Source of the DNA: Vreelandella olivaria
Lineage (GTDB): Bacteria > Pseudomonadota > Gammaproteobacteria > Pseudomonadales > Halomonadaceae
Reading direction: 5' to 3'
Assembly (NCBI RefSeq): GCF_023507745.1
Contig: NZ_JALPZO010000108.1
Span: 1-64,000, forward strand
DNA length: 64,000 nucleotides
Of this stretch, positions 36,581-45,293 are shown in pieces. Position 1 is the stretch's first letter. Each line of letters starts with the position of its first letter. The notes below the pieces were generated by a model. That model ran no database searches. It was not told the DNA's origin and saw only the letters and a list, made by a program, of their open reading frames with translations. Both the position numbers and the translations under genes were made by a program.

Positions 36581-37939
36581 TTACCACAGGCGCATCAGAT
36601 CAAAATAGAGGGCCATCAACATCAGGGTGCCCACCATGGCAAGCCCGATGCGTAACCCTACCGCTTGAGTTTGCTCTGAGACTGGCCGTCCACGCACCAC
36701 CTCTATAAAATAATAAAGCAGGTGCCCACCATCGAGCACGGGAATTGGCAGCAGATTGAGCACACCAAGGCTGATGGAAAGATACGCTAGAAAGCCAACG
36801 AATACTTCCATTCCAGCGCGGGCCGAGTCGCCGGAAATCTGTGCGATCGTGATCGGCCCGGACAGATTAGAGGGCGAAATCAGCCCCACTATCATTTTGC
36901 GGATCGCGTCCACCGTAAGCAGTATCATTTCCCCCGTACGGGAAAGTGCCTGCCCAACGGCTTCGATAGGACCATAGCGAATTTCTCGCTGAAGCTCTTC
37001 AGGCCATGACACCTGCTGCGCACCGGCTCCAATGTACCCAACCTGGGCACCACTCTCCAGTGTATTGCTACCGGGAGTGAGTGACAGCGTACCCTGCCCG
37101 TCGCCGCGCTGATAGCGGATCTCCAAGGTTTGACCTGCGCTTTCCCGAATCATGGCGACAAACTGCATCCAGTCGTCAACCGGTTCGCCATCAATCGCCA
37201 GGATACGATCTCCCGCCTCAAGGCCGGCCTGAGACGCCGCCTGCCCTTCTATAATTTGCCCCAGCACTGCCGGTACATCAGGACGCCAAGGGATAATACC
37301 CAAACTCTCCAGCGGTTGCGGAGGGTCCTGTCGCACTAAATAATTACTGACCGGTAGCTGGTACTCCCGGGGAGTGCCTGAACCCTCGGGCAGCGCTTCA
37401 ACGGCAAGCTCGCCATTGAAGCCAATGATGGATACCAGTTTAAGATTAATCTCTTCCCATGAGCGCATGGTATCGCCCTGGATGGAGGTAATTTCATCCC
37501 CCCGGGAAAGCCCTGCCTCCGCCGCAGGAGAGTCGGGCATAATGTCCCCAACAATAGGTGCCACTGTCGTGGTGCCTGCCACAAACAGCGCCCAGTAGGC
37601 CACGATTGCCAGCAGAAAGTTGGCAATCGGGCCCGCTGCCACAATCGCAATCCGCTGCCATACTGTTTTACGATTAAACGCCTGATCCAGTTGCTCTACG
37701 GGCACAGGTGCTTCACGCTCATCCAGCATTTTCACATAGCCGCCCAGCGGAATAGCCGCAACGGCGAACTCTGTGCCATGCCTATCGACAGTGGACCAGA
37801 GCGGTTTGCCAAACCCTACCGAGAAGCGCAGCACCTTGACTCCACAACGTCGCGCCACCCAAAAATGGCCAAATTCGTGAAAGGTCACCAGCAACCCAAG
37901 CACCACGATGACCGCTAGAATATTTTGTATCAGGCCCAC
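36581..37939 (-). CDS. rseP: Site-2 zinc metalloprotease RseP
   Basis: A 452-residue membrane protease that cuts the anti-sigma factor RseA within the membrane during the envelope stress response. The zinc site HEFGH is at residues 21-25 in the first helix; the third ligand lies in NLLPIPVLDGGHLLYY near the C-terminus. Two PDZ-like domains are in the middle (TTVAPIVGDIMPDSPAAEAGLSRGD and QIIEGQAASQAGLEAGDRI). Four transmembrane helices are expected. Length agrees with E. coli RseP (450). It lies 58 nt after dxr and 100 nt before bamA. Confidence 0.96.
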   Translation of the reverse strand: MGLIQNILAVIVVLGLLVTFHEFGHFWVARRCGVKVLRFSVGFGKPLWSTVDRHGTEFAVAAIPLGGYVKMLDEREAPVPVEQLDQAFNRKTVWQRIAIVAAGPIANFLLAIVAYWALFVAGTTTVAPIVGDIMPDSPAAEAGLSRGDEITSIQGDTMRSWEEINLKLVSIIGFNGELAVEALPEGSGTPREYQLPVSNYLVRQDPPQPLESLGIIPWRPDVPAVLGQIIEGQAASQAGLEAGDRILAIDGEPVDDWMQFVAMIRESAGQTLEIRYQRGDGQGTLSLTPGSNTLESGAQVGYIGAGAQQVSWPEELQREIRYGPIEAVGQALSRTGEMILLTVDAIRKMIVGLISPSNLSGPITIAQISGDSARAGMEVFVGFLAYLSISLGVLNLLPIPVLDGGHLLYYFIEVVRGRPVSEQTQAVGLRIGLAMVGTLMLMALYFDLMRLW

Positions 37940-37997
37940 ACTTCACTCCTTTACACGCAGCTCAGCGAATGGCTGATGCTTACGCGCCCCTCAAGTT

Positions 37998-39185
37998 TTA
38001 ACGCAGTATCCTGGCGGCAGCCTGCTCCCTTGCCCATTGATCTGCCACTAATATCTGCTCAATTGTATCGGCATCGCCAGTAAAAGGCAGGCTCAGCACC
38101 TCCGCCACTACCGCGGCAATAGCGCTAAAACCAAGCCGCCCATTTAGGAAAGCATCGACCGCAACCTCATTGGCCGCATTCAGAATGGCGGGGGCCGCGC
38201 CGCCTTTCAGCATCGATTCCCGGGCCAGACGCAGACAGGGAAACCGCTCTTCATCGGGCGCTTCAAAATCGAGCCGGGCCACCTGGAACAGGTCAAGAAC
38301 CTCAACACCGGCATCAATACGCTCGGGCCACGCCAACCCATACGCAATGGGAGTGCGCATATCAGGGTTACCTAACTGTGCAAGCACGGAGCCGTCGTCA
38401 TAGGCCACCATGGAGTGGATCACGCTTTGTGGATGCACAACCACTTGAATTTGATCAGGGGTGGCATCGAATAGCCAACACGCCTCAATCAACTCCAGCC
38501 CCTTATTCATCAGAGTGGCACTATCTACCGAGATTTTGCGCCCCATCGACCAATTAGGATGGGCACACGCCTGCTCCGGCGTCACCTTGGCAATTTCCGA
38601 CGCGCTCCAGTTACGAAACGGCCCACCAGACGCCGTCAACAGCAGTTGGCGAACACCATACTGTGTAAGACCACCGCGATGCTGAGCAGGTAGACACTGG
38701 TAAATGGCATTATGTTCAGAATCGATCGGCAATAGTGTTGCCCCGGCGTTGGCAACGGCATCCATAAACAGTGCACCGCTCATCACCAACGCTTCTTTAT
38801 TGGCCAGCAATACACGCTTACCTGCCTCCGCCGCTGCCAGGGTGGGTAGCAGCCCCGCTGCACCGACAATGGCTGCCATTACCGTATCGACACACGCTTC
38901 CCGAGCCACCTGGCAAAGCGCGTCAGGGCCAGACAATACCTCAGTAGCAACCCCGGCGCTGGACAATGCGTTTTGTAGCCACTCTGCATCCCGCGGGTCG
39001 TCCAATACTGCCACGTTTGGCCTATGCGTTTCACATTGTGCCAATAGCGCCTCTTTCGACGTTTGGGCGGTCAGGGCATACACATGATAGCGGTCAGGAT
39101 GGAGGGCGATCACATCCAGTGTGCTTTTACCTATTGAACCCGTAGAGCCGAGTACCGTCACGCGCTGGGGAAACCACTGCCTCAT
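37998..39185 (-). CDS. dxr: 1-deoxy-D-xylulose 5-phosphate reductoisomerase
   Basis: A 395-residue NADPH-dependent enzyme forming 2-C-methyl-D-erythritol 4-phosphate, the second step of the non-mevalonate isoprenoid path. Seen: [18 protein letters not shown] (NADPH binding, about 9-26), [12 protein letters not shown] (about 123-134), [14 protein letters not shown] (metal-binding Asp/Glu), [38 protein letters not shown] and [17 protein letters not shown]. The start overlaps cdsA by 4 nt (39182-39185), a coupled arrangement. Its product pathway leads to undecaprenyl diphosphate, made by uppS two genes upstream. Confidence 0.97.
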   Translation of the reverse strand: MRQWFPQRVTVLGSTGSIGKSTLDVIALHPDRYHVYALTAQTSKEALLAQCETHRPNVAVLDDPRDAEWLQNALSSAGVATEVLSGPDALCQVAREACVDTVMAAIVGAAGLLPTLAAAEAGKRVLLANKEALVMSGALFMDAVANAGATLLPIDSEHNAIYQCLPAQHRGGLTQYGVRQLLLTASGGPFRNWSASEIAKVTPEQACAHPNWSMGRKISVDSATLMNKGLELIEACWLFDATPDQIQVVVHPQSVIHSMVAYDDGSVLAQLGNPDMRTPIAYGLAWPERIDAGVEVLDLFQVARLDFEAPDEERFPCLRLARESMLKGGAAPAILNAANEVAVDAFLNGRLGFSAIAAVVAEVLSLPFTGDADTIEQILVADQWAREQAAARILR

Positions 39186-40003
39186 GATAGTGGCGCCTGT
39201 ACCAGCAGCACCTGCAAATAGAGCAGGGCAAAGATGGGTATCGCCGCCGTCAGACTGTCGATACGATCCAGCACCCCACCATGGCCTGGCAACAGCTGGC
39301 TTGAATCCTTAATATTGCGATGGCGTTTCAGCATACTTTCCAGCAGGTCGCCAAGCACTGAAACCAGGGTGACCAGGGCCGTAATCACGATAAGCGCGAC
39401 ACCGCCCGCGAAGCCCAGTGGTTGCCAAATCGCAAATACCAGTGCCAAGAGCGAGGTGGCTATCAGCCCCCCTATCACACCTTCCCAGGATTTACCCGGA
39501 CTTACCCGTGGCGCCAGCTTACGCTTACCCCACTGCCTCCCGGCAAAATAGGCACCAATATCAGCGCACCACACCAGTAACAGCACAAAGAGCAGCCACA
39601 CGACACCACTATCACGCAGTATATTGAACCCTACCCAGCAAGGTAGCAGCACCCACAGCCCCATGAGCAGACGCCGGGGTGTCGCCTGCCACTGCTGGCT
39701 GGCGTCAGGGTAACGGCTAACCCAATAGAGATTAACCAGCCATCCGGCTGCTGCCAGCCATAGTGGCCAAATAGCAAAGACAGCGCCACTCAACCACATC
39801 AGCACCATTAATAGCGCTATCGCGGCCACTAATTGCAGGCGGGCGTTCTGGCGGGTCACCCCGGCCAGATTGGTCCACTCCCATGCACCCAGCAGCACAA
39901 TACATGCCGTGAATAGCGCAAATGCGCTACCTTGTAGTCCGAACAGACCGATTAGCGTCAGGGGGGCCAACCAGGCTGCGGTAATAATCCGCTGTTTAAG
40001 CAC
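39182..40003 (-). CDS. cdsA: Phosphatidate cytidylyltransferase
   Basis: A 273-residue inner membrane enzyme making CDP-diacylglycerol from CTP and phosphatidate, the entry to all phospholipids. About seven transmembrane helices are seen. The diagnostic C-terminal region is present: [13 protein letters not shown] followed by [33 protein letters not shown], which holds the metal and CTP-binding residues. Length normal. It overlaps dxr by 4 nt and uppS by 8 nt (39996-40003), so translation is probably coupled across all three. Confidence 0.95.
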   Translation of the reverse strand: MLKQRIITAAWLAPLTLIGLFGLQGSAFALFTACIVLLGAWEWTNLAGVTRQNARLQLVAAIALLMVLMWLSGAVFAIWPLWLAAAGWLVNLYWVSRYPDASQQWQATPRRLLMGLWVLLPCWVGFNILRDSGVVWLLFVLLLVWCADIGAYFAGRQWGKRKLAPRVSPGKSWEGVIGGLIATSLLALVFAIWQPLGFAGGVALIVITALVTLVSVLGDLLESMLKRHRNIKDSSQLLPGHGGVLDRIDSLTAAIPIFALLYLQVLLVQAPLS

Positions 40004-40781
40004 CTTGTGCCTCTATTTGTTCGTCGGTCATGCCGAAGCGTCGGCGGCGATGACAAAAATCGTCCAGTGCCTTATCAAACGCCACTGCGTCAAAATCAGG
40101 CCATAGCAAGGGGGAGAAATGCAGTTCAGCGTAGGCCAGTTGCCACAACATAAAGTTGGATAGGCGCTGCTCTCCACTAGTGCGGATACACAAGTCCACC
40201 GGCGGTATCTGGTGAGTATTCATTGCGGTATCAAAGCATGCTTCATCAATATCAGCAGCAGCCAGTTCGCCAGTTGCCACCTGCTCAGCCAGCTGTCTTG
40301 CCGCGCGCACAATATCCCATTGACCACCGTAATTGGCAGCAATCACAAGGTGCATACCGGTATTGGTAACGGTCAGCGCCTCTGCGCGCTGGATATGCTT
40401 CTGGATGGCATGCGAGAACCCGCGCTGTTCACCAATAATGGATAGGCGAATATTACGCTCATTCAGCTTTTTGACTTCGCGTTTAAGCGCCATCAAAAAA
40501 AGCTCCATCAGCGCGTTCACTTCTGCCACAGGACGCTTCCAGTTTTCACTGGAAAACGCGAACAGGCTTAAGGTTTTTACGCCACGCTCGGCAGCGCGCT
40601 GAATGACCGTTCTCACGGCTTCAACACCAGCGCGATGCCCGCGCACGCCGGAAAGCCCACGAGCACGTGCCCAGCGGTTGTTGCCATCCATAATGATCGC
40701 AACATGCAACGGCAACACCTCCTCGGATGGAGAGGGCGTCGCGCAGCCCGGCTGCTGTTCAGGAAGCTGCGGTGACGTCAT
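39996..40781 (-). CDS. uppS: Undecaprenyl diphosphate synthase (cis-prenyltransferase)
   Basis: A 261-residue enzyme adding eight isopentenyl units to farnesyl diphosphate to give the C55 carrier lipid for peptidoglycan and LPS sugars. The motif HVAIIMDGNNRWARARG (residues 26-42) contains the catalytic Asp32; later SSENWKRP, the RLSIIG segment, NYGGQWD and DLCIRTSGEQRLSNFMLWQLAYAELHF are complete. I chose the ATG at 40781 (MTSPQL); GTG and TTG codons upstream are alternatives. The N-terminal 24 residues are a variable Pro/Gln/Ser tail. It overlaps cdsA by 8 nt and lies 91 nt after frr, with a strong hairpin between them. Confidence 0.94.
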   Translation of the reverse strand: MTSPQLPEQQPGCATPSPSEEVLPLHVAIIMDGNNRWARARGLSGVRGHRAGVEAVRTVIQRAAERGVKTLSLFAFSSENWKRPVAEVNALMELFLMALKREVKKLNERNIRLSIIGEQRGFSHAIQKHIQRAEALTVTNTGMHLVIAANYGGQWDIVRAARQLAEQVATGELAAADIDEACFDTAMNTHQIPPVDLCIRTSGEQRLSNFMLWQLAYAELHFSPLLWPDFDAVAFDKALDDFCHRRRRFGMTDEQIEAQGA

Positions 40782-40826
40782 GGGGTCTCGCACCAAAGAT
40801 CAGTCATAATAAAGCCAAGCGATGGC

Positions 40827-40853
40827 CCACGGGCAGCTGGTCGCTGCCCGTGG
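40827..40853 (-). other. Perfect 11-bp hairpin between frr and uppS
   Basis: CCACGGGCAGC (40827-40837) pairs perfectly with GCTGCCCGTGG (40843-40853) across a 5-nt loop. There is no T-run directly after it on either strand, so a Rho-independent terminator is unlikely; an RNA processing or mRNA-stability element in the translation-to-envelope gene run is more plausible. Confidence 0.6.
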
Positions 40854-40872
40854 CTGGATGAAAGACAGGTGG

Positions 40873-41430
40873 TTATACCTGCATGAGGTCCTGCTCTTTT
40901 GCGGCAAGTGCCTTATCGATCTCAGCAATGTATTTGTCGGTCAGCTTCTGGATTTCGTCCTCCCCTTGACGCTGATCGTCTTCGGTAATTTCTTTATCCT
41001 TCAGTAGGGATTTGAAATCACCATTGGCGTCGCGACGCACGTTGCGTACGGCGACACGGGCCGTTTCTGCTTCACTGCGTGCTTGTTTGATATACCCCTT
41101 CCGCGTCTCTTCGGTCAGCATGGGCATCGGTACGCGAATAACGCTACCGGCACTGGATGGGTTGAGACCCAGATCAGACGTCATGATGGCTTTTTCAATC
41201 TTCGCCACCATGCCCTGCTCCCAGGGAGCCACCGCCAGCGTACGCGCATCTTCGACGTTCACAGAGGCCACTTGGTTCAGCGGCACCTGGCCACCGTAAT
41301 ACTCAACGGTAACCGCATCCAGAATACTGGGATGAGCACGCCCTGTGCGAATCTTGTTGAAGTTGCTGTGCAGCGCCTCGACACTTTTTTTCATGCGAGA
41401 CTCTGCATCTTTTTTGATGTCATTGATCAC
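40873..41430 (-). CDS. frr: Ribosome recycling factor
   Basis: A 185-residue factor that, with EF-G, splits the post-termination ribosome so that it can be reused. Family blocks: [29 protein letters not shown] at the N-terminus (the RTGRA-type motif), [41 protein letters not shown] and [13 protein letters not shown]. Length equals E. coli RRF. It lies 4 nt from pyrH upstream (41430 to 41435), so both are likely in one message, and 91 nt before uppS. Confidence 0.97.
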   Translation of the reverse strand: MINDIKKDAESRMKKSVEALHSNFNKIRTGRAHPSILDAVTVEYYGGQVPLNQVASVNVEDARTLAVAPWEQGMVAKIEKAIMTSDLGLNPSSAGSVIRVPMPMLTEETRKGYIKQARSEAETARVAVRNVRRDANGDFKSLLKDKEITEDDQRQGEDEIQKLTDKYIAEIDKALAAKEQDLMQV

Positions 41431-41434
41431 GTTG

Positions 41435-42208
41435 TTACCCTCTGTCTATCAGCGTGCCTTCCTTGCCCCCTACCACCAAATTCAGCAGGGCACCAGGCTT
41501 GTTCATATCGAATACCCGCACCGGCATATTATGGTCACGTACCAGGCAGATAGCGGTCAAATCCATCACGCCCAGCTTTTGCTCGAGAGCGTCATCATAG
41601 GAGAGCTGGTCATACTTCACGGCGTCAGGATATTTTACCGGGTCCTTATTGTACACGCCGTCTACCTTCGTGGCTTTGATCACGACATCCACATCCACTT
41701 CGATGCCACGCAGGCAGGCAGCCGAGTCGGTCGTAAAGAAAGGATTCCCCGTACCTGCCGAAAACAGCACCACATCGCCGGATGTTAAATAGCGGATGGC
41801 AGTGCGGCGGTCATAGTGCTCAACCACACCACTCATGGGAATCGCTGACATCACCCGCGAGCGAATGTTAGAACGCTCCAGGGCATCGCGCATGGCCAAG
41901 GCATTCATCACTGTTGCCAGCATTCCCATGTGGTCACCCGTTACCCGATCCATGCCGGCTTCATTTAACGCCGCGCCACGAAACAGGTTCCCCCCCCCAA
42001 TCACAATGCCTACCTGAACGCCGATACCAACCAGTTGGCCTATTTCCAGCGCCATACGATCCAGCACTTTCGGGTCGATACCAAAATCGTGCTCGCCCAT
42101 CAGCGCTTCACCAGAGAGCTTTAGCAAAATACGTTTGTATTTTGATTTCGACTTCTCAACTTTATTGGACACAGCAGCGGGACTAGCATCTTGAATATCG
42201 CGTGACAT
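41435..42208 (-). CDS. pyrH: Uridylate kinase (UMP kinase)
   Basis: A 257-residue hexameric kinase that phosphorylates UMP to UDP in pyrimidine synthesis. After a variable N-terminal stretch (about 24 residues, Ser/Lys-rich) comes the amino-acid-kinase fold: [42 protein letters not shown] and the nucleotide-binding [13 protein letters not shown] block. The start at 42208 has a plausible site (AGGAGAG about 6 nt upstream). It lies between tsf (120 nt upstream, with a hairpin) and frr (4 nt downstream). Confidence 0.96.
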   Translation of the reverse strand: MSRDIQDASPAAVSNKVEKSKSKYKRILLKLSGEALMGEHDFGIDPKVLDRMALEIGQLVGIGVQVGIVIGGGNLFRGAALNEAGMDRVTGDHMGMLATVMNALAMRDALERSNIRSRVMSAIPMSGVVEHYDRRTAIRYLTSGDVVLFSAGTGNPFFTTDSAACLRGIEVDVDVVIKATKVDGVYNKDPVKYPDAVKYDQLSYDDALEQKLGVMDLTAICLVRDHNMPVRVFDMNKPGALLNLVVGGKEGTLIDRG

Positions 42209-42282
42209 GGCATCTCTCCTGAGGCAGACCTGAACACAGGTGGGCGAGGCAACCCCAAATTAGCAGGGGCCGGATACACGAA

Positions 42283-42304
42283 GGCGTGCGCTCGCGCGCA
42301 CGCC
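42283..42304 (-). terminator. Perfect 9-bp GC-rich hairpin between tsf and pyrH
   Basis: GGCGTGCGC (42283-42291) pairs with GCGCACGCC (42296-42304) across TCGC. On the minus strand it follows the tsf stop and precedes pyrH, but no T-run is present on that strand. It may be a pause or processing site rather than a full terminator. Confidence 0.4.
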
Positions 42305-42328
42305 ATCTTCTTACTGGAACCTCTGACC

Positions 42329-43198
42329 TTAGCGACGGCCAGCCTGTTCCATGACTTCCTTGGCAAAGTCGACTTCTTCTTTCTCAATGCCTTCGCCCAC
42401 TTCAAAGCGAGTGAAGCTCACCACTTCACCACCTGCCGCTTTGACATACTCAGCAACGGACTGGTTCGGATCTTTAACAAACGGCTGCTCAGTCAGGCTG
42501 TTCTCGGCCAGATACTTCTTCAGGCGACCTTGAACCATTTTTTCAGCGATCTGCTCTGGCTTACCCGCCATATCCGGCTGTGCCAGAATGATCGCTTTCT
42601 CTTTGTCCAGTTGCTCCTGGGGCATATCCGCCGGAAGAGCAACTGCCGGGTTGATGGCGGCCACGTGCATGGCAACGTCTTTGGCAACGTCGCCATTAGC
42701 CCCTTTCAATACGGTCAGTACGCCAATGCGGCCACCGTGAACGTATTCTCCCACCAGGCCACCTTCAACCGCGTTGACAATCACGGCACGACGCACACCG
42801 ATGTTCTCACCGATTTTCTGCACAAGCTGCTCACGGGCAGACTCAAGATCGCCCGCCATAACAGCGGCAACGTCTTCGCTTTTCGCAGCGAAGAACGCAT
42901 CAGCAATCTTGCTGGTGAAAGCGATAAAGTTGTCATCACGAGCAACGAAGTCGGTCTCGGAGTTGATTTCGACCATGACGCCATAGCTGCCATCGTCGGC
43001 AACGCGAGTAACAACGGCGCCTTCTGCAGCGGTACGGCCTGCTTTCTTCGCGGCTTTTAGACCAGAGCTTTTACGCAGGTTTTCAATTGCAACTTCGATA
43101 TCACCGTCGGCTTCGGTGAGTGCTTTTTTACACTCCATCATGCCAAGACCGGTACGTTCGCGCAGTTCCTTAACCTGAGAGGCGCTGATAGCTGCCAT
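42329..43198 (-). CDS. tsf: Elongation factor Ts
   Basis: A 289-residue guanine-nucleotide exchange factor that regenerates EF-Tu-GTP. The N-terminal UBA-like domain has [19 protein letters not shown] (about 9-27); the core has [13 protein letters not shown] (about 80-92), which contacts EF-Tu, and the coiled-coil/dimer region follows. The length is normal. GAGG is 9 nt before the ATG. It is 234 nt from rpsB; a terminator-like hairpin stands between them, which would let the ribosomal protein be made in excess of EF-Ts. Confidence 0.97.
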   Translation of the reverse strand: MAAISASQVKELRERTGLGMMECKKALTEADGDIEVAIENLRKSSGLKAAKKAGRTAAEGAVVTRVADDGSYGVMVEINSETDFVARDDNFIAFTSKIADAFFAAKSEDVAAVMAGDLESAREQLVQKIGENIGVRRAVIVNAVEGGLVGEYVHGGRIGVLTVLKGANGDVAKDVAMHVAAINPAVALPADMPQEQLDKEKAIILAQPDMAGKPEQIAEKMVQGRLKKYLAENSLTEQPFVKDPNQSVAEYVKAAGGEVVSFTRFEVGEGIEKEEVDFAKEVMEQAGRR

Positions 43199-43364
43199 GA
43201 GAATTTACCTCGGAAATGGTTCTAGCTGAGAGTTAAACGCGCTACACAGTATAAGCAAGGTAGATGACCATTTGCGTATGGCCATTATCGCATACATCAT
43301 GCAGAGCGCTTGCCGGTATCCAGTGTCCGGCGTGGTCGGCCCGCCCGGGCTCGCCCAAAGCGGG

Positions 43365-43388
43365 AAAAGGGGGCATAAGGCCCCCTCT
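43365..43388 (-). terminator. Intrinsic terminator/attenuator between rpsB and tsf
   Basis: GGGGGC (43369-43374) pairs with GCCCCC (43380-43385) across ATAAG; on the minus strand the stem is followed by TTTT (complement of 43365-43368). It lies about 45 nt downstream of the rpsB stop. Partial termination would explain the S2 : EF-Ts ratio (inference). Confidence 0.65.
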
Positions 43389-43432
43389 ATAACTCGATGC
43401 GGCTCACCTGCCCGCCGCACCCACTGCAACCG

Positions 43433-44182
43433 TTACTCGGCAGCAGCGTTGGTTTCGGCGGAAGCGGCCTCTTCGGTCACTTCGACGAACTCATCCGGAC
43501 GACCTTCTTTCGCACGGCTACACGCATCGGCAATTGCCTTCACGTAGATCTGGATAGCGCGGATGGAGTCATCGTTACCCGGGATCACGTAGTCAACGCC
43601 ATCCGGGTTAGAGTTGGTATCTACCACACCAATGACCGGGATACCCAGTTTATTGGCTTCGTTGATCGCGATGCGCTCATGATCAACGTCGATAACGAAC
43701 AGTGCGTCCGGCAGGCCGCCCATGTTCTTGATACCGCCGATAGAACGCTCAAGCTTCTCTTGCTCGCGCGTCGCCATCAAGACTTCTTTCTTGGTCAGCT
43801 TCTCGAAAGTACCGTCTTCACGCATTACTTCCAGATCGCGCAGACGCTTGATGGACTGACGAATGGTCTTGAAGTTGGTCAGCATGCCGCCCAACCAGCG
43901 ATGGTTGACGAACGGCTGACCAACGCGATTTGCTTCTTCTTTAATAATCTTGCTAGCGCTGCGCTTGGTGCCAACAAACAAAATCTTGTTGTTGGATGCC
44001 GCCATCTTCTCGATTACGTCGATCGCTTCATTCAGCGCCGGCAGGGTGTGCTCGAGGTTGATGATATGAATCTTGTTGCGCGCGCCGAAGATGTATTTGC
44101 CCATCTTCGGATTCCAGTACTTGGTTTGGTGACCGAAGTGAGCACCTGCTTTAAGCAGGTCACGCATATTAACGTGAGACAT
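43433..44182 (-). CDS. rpsB: 30S ribosomal protein S2
   Basis: A 249-residue protein of the small ribosomal subunit. It has all family blocks: [22 protein letters not shown] at the N-terminus, [50 protein letters not shown] and [34 protein letters not shown]. The C-terminal tail is Glu/Ala-rich. The ribosome binding site GGAG is seven bases before the ATG. It starts the run of minus-strand genes towards tsf, pyrH and frr, and is divergent from map. Confidence 0.98.
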   Translation of the reverse strand: MSHVNMRDLLKAGAHFGHQTKYWNPKMGKYIFGARNKIHIINLEHTLPALNEAIDVIEKMAASNNKILFVGTKRSASKIIKEEANRVGQPFVNHRWLGGMLTNFKTIRQSIKRLRDLEVMREDGTFEKLTKKEVLMATREQEKLERSIGGIKNMGGLPDALFVIDVDHERIAINEANKLGIPVIGVVDTNSNPDGVDYVIPGNDDSIRAIQIYVKAIADACSRAKEGRPDEFVEVTEEAASAETNAAAE

Positions 44183-44501
44183 GGTAAAACTCCTGAAACT
44201 CGGGTTAGGCCTCCACGCACCCCATGGATCCGACCGATGACATCGTTAAACGTTGCCAGCGGCACCCGGGACCATGTGCCGGTGCATGTGTGTTTTCAAG
44301 GCTTGCTGTTTAACAACACAGTGGCTGTGTTGCGATCCAATTGCCTTTCCGCAGATGACCGACCAGCTAAAGAAGCTTGGATGGCGATTGCAGGAAAGCG
44401 CGCGGCTTTATACCATAGATCATTGCCAAGATGAAGTCACACTGGATGTAGCGGTCTTAATTTACCGCTCATCACTTACCCAGAAGCCACATCGAGAATT
44501 C
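44183..44501. other. Divergent rpsB/map intergenic region
   Basis: 319 bases between the two start codons. The main structure is a perfect dyad, CAACACAG (44314-44321) and CTGTGTTG (44325-44332), with a 3-nt spacer, 132 nt upstream of the rpsB start codon. In E. coli the rpsB leader is structured and S2 autoregulates it; a hairpin at this distance fits that arrangement. No clear sigma-70 promoter could be assigned with confidence. Open frames upstream of map in the same frame lack a ribosome binding site and similarity. Confidence 0.5.
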
Positions 44502-45293
44502 ATGAACGTTCCCATTAAGACGCCTTCTGAAATCGAGAAAATGCGCGAAGCCGGACGTCAAGCCGCCAGCGTCATCGAAATGATCACCCCCCACATCAGC
44601 GCAGGAGTCAGTACTGGTGAAATTGACCGCCTGTGCCATGAGTACATCGTCAACGAACTGGGTTCCACGCCAGCACCACTGAATTATCACGGCTTTCCCA
44701 AGGCGACCTGCACCTCCATCAACCATGTGGTATGCCACGGGATTCCTGATGATGCCAAAAAGCTTAAAAACGGCGACATTATGAACCTGGACATCACCGT
44801 GCGAACCACCGATGGTTACCATGGCGATTCCAGTGTCATGTTCGTGATTGGCGAGACCATCCAGGGTGAACGCCTGTCCCGCATTACCCAAGAGTGCCTG
44901 TATAAAAGTATTGCCCTGGTAAAACCCGGTGTACGCCTTTCTGAACTGGCACGCGTTATTCAGCGGCATGCCGAATCCCATGGCTATTCGGTAGTGCGTG
45001 ATTTCTGTGGCCACGGCATCGGCGCTGACTTTCATGAAGAGCCGCAGTTTTTGCACTATGACGGTTATGCACCAGATGCCGATATCCACCTGGAAGCGGG
45101 GATGTGCTTTACCATCGAGCCAATGATCAACGTGGGCGGCTATAAAACCAAGGTACTCCGCGATGGCTGGACCGCGGTCACCAAGGACCGCAGCCTCTCG
45201 GCCCAGTGGGAGCATACACTGCTCGTTACAGAAACCGGCGTTGAAGTGCTGACGGCACGCAGCGACGAAGACTTTAGTTTTCTTAACCACTGA
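44502..45293 (+). CDS. map: Methionine aminopeptidase, type I
   Basis: A 263-residue di-metal enzyme removing the N-terminal Met. The pita-bread fold is complete: KTPSEIEKMREAGRQAASV, LNYHGFPKATCTSINHVVCHGIP (with the catalytic His), NLDITVRTTDGYHGDSSVMF (metal Asp residues), VRDFCGHGIGADFHEEPQF (metal His) and MCFTIEPMIN (metal Glu), ending with QWEHTLLVTETGVEVLT. The ATG at 44502 opens MNVPIKTPSEI, the typical start; a longer frame exists but has no support. It overlaps glnD by one base (TGATG). Confidence 0.97.
   Translation: MNVPIKTPSEIEKMREAGRQAASVIEMITPHISAGVSTGEIDRLCHEYIVNELGSTPAPLNYHGFPKATCTSINHVVCHGIPDDAKKLKNGDIMNLDITVRTTDGYHGDSSVMFVIGETIQGERLSRITQECLYKSIALVKPGVRLSELARVIQRHAESHGYSVVRDFCGHGIGADFHEEPQFLHYDGYAPDADIHLEAGMCFTIEPMINVGGYKTKVLRDGWTAVTKDRSLSAQWEHTLLVTETGVEVLTARSDEDFSFLNH

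Noticed and set aside
43397..44434. 345-codon open frame antisense to rpsB
   Set aside because: It covers rpsB completely on the opposite strand; rpsB is unmistakable, and the antisense product has no recognisable motif.
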